Below, piece after piece: positions 1 to 8,398 of a stretch of 64,000 nt of DNA (position 1 is its first letter; each line of letters opens with the position of its first letter). The position numbers and the translations under genes are program-made. Under the pieces are notes generated by a model that worked only from the letters and a program-made list of their open reading frames with translations, had not been told where the DNA came from and did no database searches. The DNA lies in the NCBI RefSeq assembly GCF_900091575.1, contig NZ_FMCR01000007.1:186001-250000 (forward strand), given 5' to 3'. The stretch is from Micromonospora saelicesensis (GTDB lineage: Bacteria; Actinomycetota; Actinomycetes; Mycobacteriales; Micromonosporaceae).

Positions 1-13
1 CGAGGACGAGCAC

Positions 14-1915
14 ATGCCGCCGCTGCTCGCCGCCGGCCTGGCCGCCTGGATCGCCGAGCAGGCGCCGACCGGCGCCACCTACAAGTACGATCCGCCGCCC
101 GGCCGCAAGCCCGCGCTGCACGGGCGGCTCATCGAGGTGCTCGACGAGGCCACCGAGAACGAGGCGCACTGGTGCTTCCGGGCCATCGCACACCCCAACG
201 CCATCGCCGTCACCGCCCGGGTCAAGGCCGCCTGCACCCTCGCAGGGTTGGACCGGGATCTGCCACAACGGCGGCTGATCCTGTTGCGCAACGGTCCGTG
301 GCCGACCGGGAAGCGTACGACCGAGGTGTTGACCGGCTTCGACGCGGCCGGCGGCCTGCGGTGTGCCGTGCCGGAGGCGGACCTGCGGGTCTTCGCGGCG
401 CTGCGGGTGATGGCGGCCGAACCGTCCACGGCCTTGCAGGAGTGGCTGGTGGCCCGCCGTCCGGCCAGCGGCACCGAACTGTTCCGCGCGGTCCTGCCCG
501 GGCCCGACGGGACGCGCGGCGGTGCCCAGCCGCCGACGCCCGACGACGACGAGCCACCGTTGGGTGGCCCGGAATCCGACCCGACGAACGTGGCGGAAGC
601 CGACGCCCCCGCTGGCCTGTCGACCGATGCGGCGGCCGAGTCCGTACCCGCTGACCCGGCCGACCCCGTGGTCGGCGAGGGCGGTCGGGCCGTCGGGCTG
701 GGGCGGACCGTCGAGGGTGGTCACCCCTTCACGGTTCCCCTGGAGTCGCTGCGCCGCCACGCGGTCGTGTTCGCCGGGTCCGGCTCGGGCAAGACCGTGC
801 TGATCCGTCGGCTGGTCGAGGAGTGCGCGCGCGAGGGGGTCTCCGCGATCGTGCTCGACCCCAACAACGACCTGGCCCGGCTCGGCGACCCGTGGCCCGA
901 CCCGCCGGGCGGCTGGGGCCCCGGCGACGCCGAACGCGCCGCCGACTACCTCGCACACACCGAGGTGGTGGTGTGGACGCCCCGGGTCACCGCCGGTCGG
1001 CCGCTGAGCTTCCAGCCGCTGCCCGACTTCACCTCCCTGCGGGACTGGCCCGACGAGTTCGACCAGGCCGTCCGTTCCGCCGTGGAGGCGCTCGCGCCAC
1101 GGGCGGGCGTGGACCGCTCCGGCCGGCTCGCCCAGCAGGGCAAGGCCGTCCTCACCGAGGCCCTCCAGGCGTACGCGCGCAGCGGGATGGTCGGCCTGCC
1201 GGGCTTCACCGAGTTCCTCACCGATCTGCCCGAGGGGGTCAGTCGGCTGGCCCGCGCCGGAAAGCTCGCCGAGGAGTTGGCCGAGGCGCTCAAGGCGGCG
1301 ATGGTCACCGATCCGCTCTTCGGCGGGGTCGGCGCGCCGGCCGACCCGGGGCTACTGCTGACGCCGTCGGCGGGGCGGCGGGCCCGGGTGTCGGTGATCA
1401 GCTTCGTCGGCCTCACCTCCGACCAGGAGCGGCAGAGCTTCGTCAACCAGTTGCAGATGGCGCTCTTCGCGTGGATCAAGCGGCACCCCGCCGGTGACCG
1501 ACCGCTGGGTGGGCTGTTCGTGATGGACGAGGCGCAGACGCTCGCGCCCTCGACCGGCACCACGGCCTGCACCGCCAGCTCGATCGCGCTGGCCTCGCAG
1601 GCCCGCAAGTACGGGCTCGGGCTGGTCTTCGCCACCCAGGCGCCCAAGGGTCTGCACAACCAGATCTCCGGCAACGCGACGACGCAGTTCTTCGGGCTGC
1701 TCAACGCGCCGGCGCAGATCGACGCGGCCCGGCAGCTCGCCGAGGCCAAGGGCGGGCGCCTGCCGGACATCGGCCTGCTCAACAGCGGTGAGTTCTATGC
1801 GGCCGGGGAGGGGTTCTCGTTCGTCAAGGTCCGCACCCCGCTGTGCCTGACGCACCACCCGAAGGCACCGTTGACCCCCGAGGAGGTCGTCGCCCGCGCC
1901 CGCCCGGCTGGGTAG
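14..1915 (+). CDS. HerA/VirB4-like ATP-binding protein
   Basis: A P-loop ATPase of the HerA/FtsK-like (DUF87) group. A Walker A motif, GSGSGKT, sits near residues 256-262 and a Walker B motif, LFVMDEAQ, near residues 500-507; a sensor-like stretch near residue 540 (ATQAPKGL) follows, as in HerA helicases and conjugation ATPases. Residues 1-240 are an unrecognised N-terminal region ending in an acidic, Pro-rich linker. An ATG at 14 has GAGGA seven bases upstream and could be the true start, but the frame is open to the window edge, so a longer protein starting outside is possible. HerA proteins translocate DNA with a nuclease partner; no nuclease is visible next to it here, so the role (repair, transfer or defence) is unknown. 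The ABM-type gene follows after 9 bases. Confidence 0.75.
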   Translation: MPPLLAAGLAAWIAEQAPTGATYKYDPPPGRKPALHGRLIEVLDEATENEAHWCFRAIAHPNAIAVTARVKAACTLAGLDRDLPQRRLILLRNGPWPTGKRTTEVLTGFDAAGGLRCAVPEADLRVFAALRVMAAEPSTALQEWLVARRPASGTELFRAVLPGPDGTRGGAQPPTPDDDEPPLGGPESDPTNVAEADAPAGLSTDAAAESVPADPADPVVGEGGRAVGLGRTVEGGHPFTVPLESLRRHAVVFAGSGSGKTVLIRRLVEECAREGVSAIVLDPNNDLARLGDPWPDPPGGWGPGDAERAADYLAHTEVVVWTPRVTAGRPLSFQPLPDFTSLRDWPDEFDQAVRSAVEALAPRAGVDRSGRLAQQGKAVLTEALQAYARSGMVGLPGFTEFLTDLPEGVSRLARAGKLAEELAEALKAAMVTDPLFGGVGAPADPGLLLTPSAGRRARVSVISFVGLTSDQERQSFVNQLQMALFAWIKRHPAGDRPLGGLFVMDEAQTLAPSTGTTACTASSIALASQARKYGLGLVFATQAPKGLHNQISGNATTQFFGLLNAPAQIDAARQLAEAKGGRLPDIGLLNSGEFYAAGEGFSFVKVRTPLCLTHHPKAPLTPEEVVARARPAG

Positions 1916-1924
1916 CCTGGGGCC

Positions 1925-2257
1925 ATGATCTTCATTACCGCCAAGTTCCGGGTCCTGGCCGAGCACGCCGACCGGTGGCCGCAGATCGCCGCCGAGTTCA
2001 CCGAGGCGACCCGGGCGGAGCCGGGCTGCCTGTGGTTCGACTGGTCCCGCAGCGTGGACGATCCCACCGAGTACGTGCTGGTCGAGGCGTTCCGCGACGA
2101 CCAGGCCGGCGCGGCCCACGTCCAGTCCGCGCATTTCCGCACGGCCCAGGAGACCCTGCCGCCCCACCTGGCCGAGACTCCGCGGATCGTGAACGCCACG
2201 GTGCCGCAGGAGGACTGGTCGCTGCTCGGCGAGATGGCCGTTCCCGAGGGCCGCTGA
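1925..2257 (+). CDS. Antibiotic biosynthesis monooxygenase (ABM) family protein
   Basis: A 110-residue protein of the dimeric alpha+beta-barrel ABM/YgiN fold. It opens with a beta strand (MIFITAKFRV), followed by a helix and the family hallmark EPGCLWFDWSRS with the later YVLVEAFRD strand, and ends near an HFRTAQETLP helix. Family members are cofactor-free quinol monooxygenases or small-molecule-degrading enzymes in the cytoplasm. Length is normal for the family. It starts 9 bases after the ATPase stop and is probably co-transcribed with it, though no functional link is evident. The specific substrate cannot be read from the sequence. Confidence 0.8.
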   Translation: MIFITAKFRVLAEHADRWPQIAAEFTEATRAEPGCLWFDWSRSVDDPTEYVLVEAFRDDQAGAAHVQSAHFRTAQETLPPHLAETPRIVNATVPQEDWSLLGEMAVPEGR

Positions 2258-2322
2258 CCGCCACCGGTCCGCGGTCAGCGACCGTCGTCGAACGCAGCCG
2301 GTCCGCGGTCAGCGACCCGCCG

Positions 2323-3180
2323 TCAGCGCAGCTGGCGGGCGGTGAAGCGGGCCGGTGGGTCGGCGATGACGTCCTGCGCCGCGATCAGCTGGATCTCCCG
2401 GGTGCCTGCCGCGAGAGTGGCCTCGAGCACGGCGTAGACGGAGGCGATGGTGCGTTCCAGCGCGGTCGCGGGTGACCCGGTCGTCCACAGGTGGGCGAGG
2501 TACAGCGCCGCGGTGACGTCGCCCCCACCGTTCGGGTTGATCGGCAGCAGCGGCGTGGTCACCGCCCAGGCGCCCTCGTCGGAGACCGCCACCACCTCCA
2601 GCGAGTCCGGCGGCAGGTCGCCGTGGAGCACGCTGGTCACCAGGACGTGCCGTGGTCCGGTCGCGCGCACCACGTCGACCGCGTCCAGCACCTCGGCCAG
2701 TGAGTTCGTGGTGCGACCGGCGAGGAAGTCCAGCTCGAAGTGGTTCGGCGTGATGATGTCCGCGCGGGGCACGACGGTGTCCCGGAGGTACTCCGGAATC
2801 CCCGGCCGGACGAACATGCCCCGACCGGCGTCGCCCATCACCGGGTCGCAGCAGTACACAGCGGCCGGGTTGGTCGCCTTCACCGTCGCCACCGCGTCCA
2901 GGATCACCGCGCCCATGGCCGGGTCGCCCTGGTAGCCGGAGAGCACCGCGTCGGCGCTGCCGAGGACACCGCGGTCCTCGATGCCCGCGATCACCTCCGC
3001 CACGTCCGCCGCCGGGAGCATCGGGCCCCGCCACGCGCCGTACCCGGTGTGGTTGGAGAAGTGCACAGTCAGGACCGGCCAGACCTCGTGCCCGAGGCGT
3101 TGCAGCGGAAAGGCCGCCGCCGAGTTGCCGACGTGACCGTAGGCGACCGACGACTGGATGGACAGGATCTTCACCGGCAC
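2323..3180 (-). CDS. pdxY: Pyridoxal kinase PdxY
   Basis: Cytoplasmic ribokinase-like kinase that phosphorylates pyridoxal to pyridoxal 5'-phosphate in vitamin B6 salvage. The N-terminus KILSIQSSVAYGHVGNSAA, the FSNHTGYG substrate-lid segment, DPVMGD near residue 115 and the anion-hole/catalytic NPNGGGDVTA near residue 225 all match PdxY. I chose the GTG at 3180 because homology begins there (KILSIQS); the reading frame is open to a further ATG at 3240 but those extra 20 residues do not look like the family. There is a second GTG at 3174. It lies on the minus strand downstream of the trypsin gene but is separated from it by a strong hairpin, so it is probably transcribed alone. Confidence 0.93.
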   Translation of the reverse strand: MPVKILSIQSSVAYGHVGNSAAAFPLQRLGHEVWPVLTVHFSNHTGYGAWRGPMLPAADVAEVIAGIEDRGVLGSADAVLSGYQGDPAMGAVILDAVATVKATNPAAVYCCDPVMGDAGRGMFVRPGIPEYLRDTVVPRADIITPNHFELDFLAGRTTNSLAEVLDAVDVVRATGPRHVLVTSVLHGDLPPDSLEVVAVSDEGAWAVTTPLLPINPNGGGDVTAALYLAHLWTTGSPATALERTIASVYAVLEATLAAGTREIQLIAAQDVIADPPARFTARQLR

Positions 3181-3270
3181 ATCATCGCCGCTGCGGCCGG
3201 CGGCGCACTGACGGCCCGCCGAATCTGTCGGGTGGCCCACTCGCCGCCCACCCGGCGGGACGGCACCAAC

Positions 3271-3302
3271 GGGCGGCCCGGACCGTGTCGTCCGGGCCGC
3301 CC
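3271..3302 (-). terminator. Hairpin terminator after the trypsin gene
   Basis: A perfect 13-bp inverted repeat (GGGCGGCCCGGAC and its complement) with a 6-nt loop lies 48 bases downstream of the stop of the minus-strand serine protease. There is no U tract, as is usual for terminators of very GC-rich actinomycetes. Confidence 0.75.
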
Positions 3303-3350
3303 GAGCGGCGGCGGGCGGCCGGCGCGCTGGCTGGCCGTCCCGTCGTACGG

Positions 3351-4145
3351 TCAGCCGCCGAGGCTCGCCGCGGCCGAGGCGATCGACGAGGCGAAGTAGC
3401 TCACCTGGGTGTAGACACCCGGGTAGTTGGGCCGGGCGCAGCCGTTGCCCCAGCTGACGATGCCGACCTGGATCCAGGCGTTGCCGGCGTCGCGGCGGAA
3501 CATCGGACCGCCCGAGTCACCCTGGCAGGTGTCCGTGCCGCCGCTGGCATAGCCGGCGCAGATCTCCTGGGCGGGGATGAGATCCCCGCCGTAGTTGGCG
3601 TTGCAGGTGGAGTCGCTGACGAACGGCACGTTCGCCTTCAGCAGGTAGCGCTGCTGGCCGCCGCCCTCGCGCGCTGCGCCCCAGCCGGCCACGGTGAAGG
3701 TGCCGCTGTCGTACGCGGTGGTGCTGGCGATCGGCAGCGTGCTCAGCCCGGTGACGGGGCTGGCCAGCCGGATCAGCGCCCAGTCGCGGCCGGCGCCGTT
3801 GTAGCCGGGGGCACGGTAGACGTAGTTGGACCGGACGGTGATCCGGCTGGACGACTGGAGGTCGACCGTCCCGAGCGTCGCGGTGATGCTGGTGTTGGTG
3901 CCGGTCGCGCCCACGCAGTGCGCCGCGGTGAGCACCAGACGGGGGCTGTACAGCGCCCCGCCGCAGCCCATCGAGAGACGCACCATGAACGGGAACTCGC
4001 CCTGAGCGGCGCGGGTGCCGCCGACGACGTTCGGCGTCACGGGGCTGTCGGCCGCGGCGGCCGGCGCGGTGAGGGTGAGGCTGGCCGCGGTCACCGCGGC
4101 CAACGCGGTGGCCAGCAGGCCAGTGAGGGTACGCCAGCGAACCAT
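3351..4145 (-). CDS. Secreted trypsin-like serine protease (S1 family)
   Basis: A 264-residue secreted S1 endopeptidase. It has a Sec signal peptide (residues 1-32, ending APAAAA), an activation-like N-terminus NVVGGTRAAQGEFPFM, and the full catalytic triad: His76 in TAAHC, Asp121 in DWALI and Ser211 in GDSGGP. The Asp at the base of the S1 pocket (GTDTCQGDSGGP context) implies cleavage after Lys/Arg. Cysteines are placed as in Streptomyces griseus trypsin-like enzymes. It probably acts on extracellular protein. The gene stands alone, upstream of pdxY, with a strong terminator hairpin between them. Confidence 0.95.
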   Translation of the reverse strand: MVRWRTLTGLLATALAAVTAASLTLTAPAAAADSPVTPNVVGGTRAAQGEFPFMVRLSMGCGGALYSPRLVLTAAHCVGATGTNTSITATLGTVDLQSSSRITVRSNYVYRAPGYNGAGRDWALIRLASPVTGLSTLPIASTTAYDSGTFTVAGWGAAREGGGQQRYLLKANVPFVSDSTCNANYGGDLIPAQEICAGYASGGTDTCQGDSGGPMFRRDAGNAWIQVGIVSWGNGCARPNYPGVYTQVSYFASSIASAAASLGG

Positions 4146-4217
4146 GCATTCCTCCGCATCAGGATGGCACGCCTCGTGAGCGCACCGTAGTCGAGATAGC
4201 GGTCATCATATTGAGGA

Positions 4218-5312
4218 TTATGGATCTCGTGGGTCATCCTCTCTGGGTCGTACCACCGGCGGTATGGATCTCGCGGGGCTCGTGGGCGACCGGTGGTCAG
4301 CGTCCGGCGTGCCGGTGCTCTCCCGGCGGAGAAGCCGGAACGGTGTCTGCACGGTCAACGGCCCCGCGACCTCCGCGCCCTCGATGCGGGCGACGAGGCG
4401 GCGCACCGCGAGACGGCCGATCTCCCTCTTGTCCGGTGCGATCGTGGTGAGGGTCGGGGCGGTGAACCGCCCCTCCTCGATGTCGTCGATCCCGATAACC
4501 GCGACGTCCTCGGGCACCCGGTGACCGGCCTCGGCCAGCGCCCGCAGCGCGCCGATGGCGACCAGATCGTTGTAACCGAACACCGCGTCCGGCGGGTCAC
4601 CGAGGGCGAGCAGGTCACGCACGGCGCGCATGCCGTCGAGCCGACCGAACGCGTCGGTGCCGGCGACCAACCGTGGTCGGTAGGGCAGGCCGGCGGCCGC
4701 CAGTGCCTCCCGGTAACCCCGGACCCGCAGGTGGGCCGACTGTCGGTCACCGCCCGGGGTGGCGCCGATGAACGCTATCCGGCGGCGGCCGATCGCCACG
4801 AGATGCCGGATAGCCGCGTGGCTGGCGGCGACGTTGTCGATGGCGATGTGGTCGTGTGGCACGTCGTAGACGCCTTCGCCGATCAGCACGAGTGGGCTGC
4901 CGGCCGTCCGGGCCAGCACCTCCTCCCGGCCGATGCGCACCGGACTGAGGATCAGGCCGTCGATGATGCGCTGTCGCGAGCCGTCGAGGAGCGCCAGCTC
5001 CGCCTCCCGGTCCGCGGCGGTGTTCTCCATGACGAGCGTGTAGCCGAGCGCGGCGGCCTCGGAGATGGCGATCTCGGCGAGTTCGGCGAAGTACGGGTTG
5101 GTCAGTTCCGGGACGGCCAGGGCGATCAGGCCGGTGCGGCCCCGACGGAGATGCCGGGCGCCGAGGTTGGGGCTGTAGCCGAGTTCGTCGATCGCCTGCT
5201 GCACCCGTTGTCGGGTCCGCTCCCCCACCGGCCGGTATCCGTTCACCACGTTCGAGACCGTGGCCAGGGAGACACCGGCGCGCTGGGCGATGTCCTTCAG
5301 GTTGACGCCCAT
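4218..5312 (-). CDS. LacI-family transcriptional regulator
   Basis: A 364-residue repressor with the N-terminal LacI helix-turn-helix (NLKDIAQRAGVSLATVSNVVNG, split here at residues 4-24), hinge helix near residues 48-56 (NLGARHLRRG) and a periplasmic-binding-protein-like sugar-sensing domain to about residue 330. The start at 5312 (ATG, preceded by AAAGG) is preferred over the upstream ATG at 5354 because the HTH normally begins within a few residues of the start. The C-terminal 30 residues are a Pro/Arg-rich tail of no known role. It is divergent from the GH2 glycosidase gene, and a 12-bp palindrome of the LacI-operator type overlaps that gene's -10 box, so it very probably represses the glycosidase until a sugar ligand binds. 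Confidence 0.93.
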   Translation of the reverse strand: MGVNLKDIAQRAGVSLATVSNVVNGYRPVGERTRQRVQQAIDELGYSPNLGARHLRRGRTGLIALAVPELTNPYFAELAEIAISEAAALGYTLVMENTAADREAELALLDGSRQRIIDGLILSPVRIGREEVLARTAGSPLVLIGEGVYDVPHDHIAIDNVAASHAAIRHLVAIGRRRIAFIGATPGGDRQSAHLRVRGYREALAAAGLPYRPRLVAGTDAFGRLDGMRAVRDLLALGDPPDAVFGYNDLVAIGALRALAEAGHRVPEDVAVIGIDDIEEGRFTAPTLTTIAPDKREIGRLAVRRLVARIEGAEVAGPLTVQTPFRLLRRESTGTPDADHRSPTSPARSIPPVVRPREDDPRDP

Positions 5313-5367
5313 CCCCAACCTTTCGCGAATTCGACCGGCGGGCCGACCGGACATTGATGAACAAGCA

Positions 5368-5403
5368 TTGACGGGAGGGTCGGCACGGCTCTATAACGTT
5401 ATA
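5368..5403 (+). promoter_or_regulatory. Promoter with overlapping LacI-type operator for the GH2 gene
   Basis: A sigma-70-like promoter: TTGACG at 5368-5373, 18-bp spacer, TATAAC at 5392-5397. The -10 box is the left half of a perfect 12-bp palindrome, TATAACGTTATA (5392-5403), which has the central CG step typical of LacI-family operators. Binding there would occlude RNA polymerase. The resulting leader to the ATG at 5567 would be about 155 nt. Seen: boxes and palindrome. Inferred: control by the adjacent LacI protein. Confidence 0.75.
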
Positions 5404-5566
5404 CAGGTGATGATGGATGTCAATATGCCGGTCACCGTTGGCGCGTGGAGATCCACCGACATCCGTCGCTGACGCCCGTCCCCCGTCAATGACCACCCGA
5501 TGCCCACCACCCACGCGCTTCGGGCCTGGCTGCACCGCCCGCGGCGACTCCTCCCCCGGAGACGGC

Positions 5567-7921
5567 ATGACACGTCACGTCCCCATCCGCCCCGCCCTGC
5601 CACTGCTGCTCGCCATCGCACTGGTCGCCGGCGTTCTCGCCGCGCCCGCCTCGTCGGCGTACGCCGCACCGGCCAAGACGCCGCCACTGACCACCCCCTG
5701 GACCAGCCAGGCGCTGGCCGGCACACCACTGCCCGAGTACCCGCGACCCCAGATGACGCGGCCGGACTGGCTCAACCTCAACGGCGAGTGGCAGCTACGC
5801 CAGTCGACGACCGACGACGCCCCGCAGTTCGGCACCAACCTGCCCGAGCGGGTCAACGTGCCCTTCCCGGTGGAGAGCGCCCTGTCCGGCATCCAGCGGG
5901 CCGCCAACGACAACCGCAACTACCTGTTCTACCGACGCACCGTCACCATCCCGGCGAACTGGTCGGGTCGGCGCACCCTGCTGCACTTCGGCGCCGTCGA
6001 CTGGCAGAGCACCGTCTGGGTCAACGGTGTCCGCGTCGGCGCGCACACCGGCGGCTACGACGCCTTCACCTTCGACGTGACACCCCAGCTCACCACCGGC
6101 ACGAACGAGATCGTCGTCAAGGTCTGGGATCCCACCGACACCCGGCAGAACGGCAGCCTGCCCGCCATCGGCAAGCAGACCAAGACACCTGGCGGGATCT
6201 TCTACACCCCCAGCTCGGGCATCTGGCAGACGGTGTGGATGGAGCCGGTGCCCGCCGCCTCGATCAGCAGCGTGGACGTCTACCCGAACCTGAGCAACAA
6301 CACAGTGCGGGTCCGGGTCTTCACCCGGGGCGACGTGAGCGGCCACAGCGTGCTCGCCGAGGCGCTGAACGGCACCACAGTGGTGGGCTCGGCCACCGGC
6401 GGCTTCACCGACTTCAGCGTGCCGGTGCCCAACGCCCGCCGCTGGTCACCCGACGACCCGTTCCTCTACAACCTCCGGGTGACAGTGCGAGGCGCCACCG
6501 GCGCCACGGTGGACCGGACCACGCACTACTTCGGCATGCGGGAGATCACCACCGGCCTGGTAAACGGGGTGCTGCGCCCCAAGCTCAACGGCCAGTTCGT
6601 GTTCCAGGTCGGCACCCTCGACCAGGGCTTCTGGCCGGACGGGCTCTACACCGCCCCGACCGATGCCGCCCTCGCCTTCGACCTGCAGAAACACAAGGAC
6701 CTGGGCTTCAACATGGTGCGTAAGCACATCAAGGTCGAGCCGCAGCGCTGGTTCTACCACGCCGACCGGCTCGGCCTGCTGGTCTGGCAGGACATCCCGT
6801 CGCTGACCGCACAGGACGTCAACCCCACCGACGCCCAGCAGGCACAGTTCGAGGCCGAGGCACGCGAGATCGTCGACGAGCACCGCAGCTCACCCGCCGT
6901 GATCGCGTACACGCCCTACAACGAGGGCTGGGGAGAGCGGTCCCTCGCCGACACCCGGCGGGTCGCACAGAACATCAAGAACCAGGACCCGACACGTCTG
7001 GTCAACCCGCACAGCGGTCACAACTGCTGCCAGTCCCTCGGCAACCCCGGCAACGGCGACATCGACGACTGGCATGTCTACCTCGGCCCGGACTCCCCCG
7101 TACCGTCGAGCAGCCGGATCGCGGTGCTCGGTGAGTTCGGCGGCCTGGGCCTGCACACGCCGGGCCACGAGTACAGCCCTGGCGGCAGCTTCTTCGCGTA
7201 CGAGTGGCAGTCCAGTTCGACCGCCCTCACCGACCGGTACGTGGGGCTGGTGCAGGGCACCCAGAACCTGATGCTCGGCAAGGGGCTCAGCGCCTCGATC
7301 TACACCGAGATCACCGACCTGGAGGGTGAGCTGAACGGGTTCCTCACCTACGACCGACAGGTGATCAAGATGGACCAGGCGCGGGTACGCGCCGCCAACA
7401 CCGCCCTGATCAACGCCTCGAAGGCCATCGGCAGTTCGGCACCCGTCGCCCTGCCGGTCAACACCCGCCGGTCGTTGCAGGTGACCACGCCCGGCTTCAC
7501 CAACCGCTACCTACGCCACCAGGACAGCCTGGCCTACACGGAGGTGGTGGACGCCGCGAGTTCCAGCCTGCTCAAGGCCGACGCCACGTACGCCATCCGG
7601 CCCGGCCTGGCCGGTGCCGGTTGCTACTCGTTCGAGTCGGTCAACTTCCCCGGGCAGTACCTGCGCCACCAGAACTCCCGGGTCCGCAACTCGCTGGACG
7701 ACGGCTCAGCGCTGCTGCGCGCCGACGCCACCTGGTGCGCCCGTACCGGGCTGACCGGCACCGGCGTGTCGCTGGAGTCGTACAACTTCCGAGGTAGGTA
7801 CCTGCGGCACTACAACGCGGAGGTCTGGCTCAGCAACGGCGCCGGCGGCGACGCGTACAACACGCCGACGTCGTGGACCGCCGACAGCACCTGGAACATC
7901 GCCGCCCCATGGGCGCCCTGA
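5567..7921 (+). CDS. Secreted GH2-family glycoside hydrolase with C-terminal AbfB (CBM42) domain
   Basis: A 784-residue exported beta-glycosidase. A Sec signal peptide (about 1-34, ending SSAYAA) is followed by a GH2 sugar-binding jelly roll (about 60-220), an Ig-like sandwich and a TIM barrel. The acid/base is Glu453 in PYNEGWGE and the probable nucleophile Glu523 in VLGEFGG. Residues about 640-780 form an AbfB/CBM42 arabinose-binding beta-trefoil, with repeated RYLRHQ/QYLRHQ/RYLRHY motifs. The ATG at 5567 is preceded by GGAG and gives the signal peptide; the frame is open to 5417. Likely substrate: arabinose-containing plant polysaccharide or a beta-galactoside/glucuronide attached to it. 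Controlled by the divergent LacI regulator. A strong hairpin follows the stop. Confidence 0.92.
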   Translation: MTRHVPIRPALPLLLAIALVAGVLAAPASSAYAAPAKTPPLTTPWTSQALAGTPLPEYPRPQMTRPDWLNLNGEWQLRQSTTDDAPQFGTNLPERVNVPFPVESALSGIQRAANDNRNYLFYRRTVTIPANWSGRRTLLHFGAVDWQSTVWVNGVRVGAHTGGYDAFTFDVTPQLTTGTNEIVVKVWDPTDTRQNGSLPAIGKQTKTPGGIFYTPSSGIWQTVWMEPVPAASISSVDVYPNLSNNTVRVRVFTRGDVSGHSVLAEALNGTTVVGSATGGFTDFSVPVPNARRWSPDDPFLYNLRVTVRGATGATVDRTTHYFGMREITTGLVNGVLRPKLNGQFVFQVGTLDQGFWPDGLYTAPTDAALAFDLQKHKDLGFNMVRKHIKVEPQRWFYHADRLGLLVWQDIPSLTAQDVNPTDAQQAQFEAEAREIVDEHRSSPAVIAYTPYNEGWGERSLADTRRVAQNIKNQDPTRLVNPHSGHNCCQSLGNPGNGDIDDWHVYLGPDSPVPSSSRIAVLGEFGGLGLHTPGHEYSPGGSFFAYEWQSSSTALTDRYVGLVQGTQNLMLGKGLSASIYTEITDLEGELNGFLTYDRQVIKMDQARVRAANTALINASKAIGSSAPVALPVNTRRSLQVTTPGFTNRYLRHQDSLAYTEVVDAASSSLLKADATYAIRPGLAGAGCYSFESVNFPGQYLRHQNSRVRNSLDDGSALLRADATWCARTGLTGTGVSLESYNFRGRYLRHYNAEVWLSNGAGGDAYNTPTSWTADSTWNIAAPWAP

Positions 7922-7959
7922 TCGCTGGGCGCTGACCGGGCCGTTCCGACAACAACAAG

Positions 7960-7993
7960 CGCGGGGGTTCCGGCGTGGGCCGGGACCCCCGCG
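7960..7993 (+). terminator. Hairpin terminator after the GH2 gene
   Basis: A 14-bp stem (one G-U pair) closing a 6-nt loop, CGCGGGGGTTCCGG pairing with CCGGGACCCCCGCG, 39 bases after the glycosidase stop. Confidence 0.8.
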
Positions 7994-8398
7994 ACGCGTG
8001 GACCGTGTCGCGGGCCGGCTCCGCCCGCCCGGGGCTCGGCCCCTTTCGTCAGCGCCGCGCCTTCCGTCGCGGTCGGTGACCGGACTCCGGCGTCACTCGT
8101 CGTCTCGGGGGTCGTTTCCCCGGTCATGAGCGAAAGCGGCGAGTTGATTGCACCGTCCGGTCGGGTCGACTTCAGGGCAAGGGCCGCGCCGCAACTTGCA
8201 TCTGGCCAGGTTCGCTCCGCTGTTGCAACACGCAATTATGCCGGCCAATAAATAGACAGGCACCAATCTTGACTTGCGCGGCCGGCCAGCGCACCGTAAA
8301 GAGCCAGAGGCAGATGCACGCCATTATCGGCCCGGCTGAAGTGGATCGCCAAATGGGGGCGCTGCCGGTTTCGCCCCGCGTGCATCAGGAGGCTTTCC
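7994..8398. other. Non-coding stretch upstream of the P450 gene
   Basis: About 400 bases with no convincing gene on either strand. Composition drops to moderately AT-rich between 8220 and 8275, including TTGACT at 8269-8274, which could be a -35 box for the P450 gene, but no good -10 is placed 16-18 bases later. A ribosome-binding site AGGAGG lies just before the P450 ATG. Confidence 0.4.

Noticed and set aside
5398..5423. A minus-strand promoter for the lacI gene (TTGACA at 5423-5418, TATAAC at 5403-5398)
   Set aside because: The spacer would be only 14 bases, too short for a normal sigma-70 promoter, although autoregulation through the shared palindrome is still possible.
7810..8235. A 141-codon minus-strand ORF between the GH2 and P450 genes
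   Set aside because: It overlaps the end of the GH2 gene and the terminator hairpin, has no good ribosome-binding site and shows no family.
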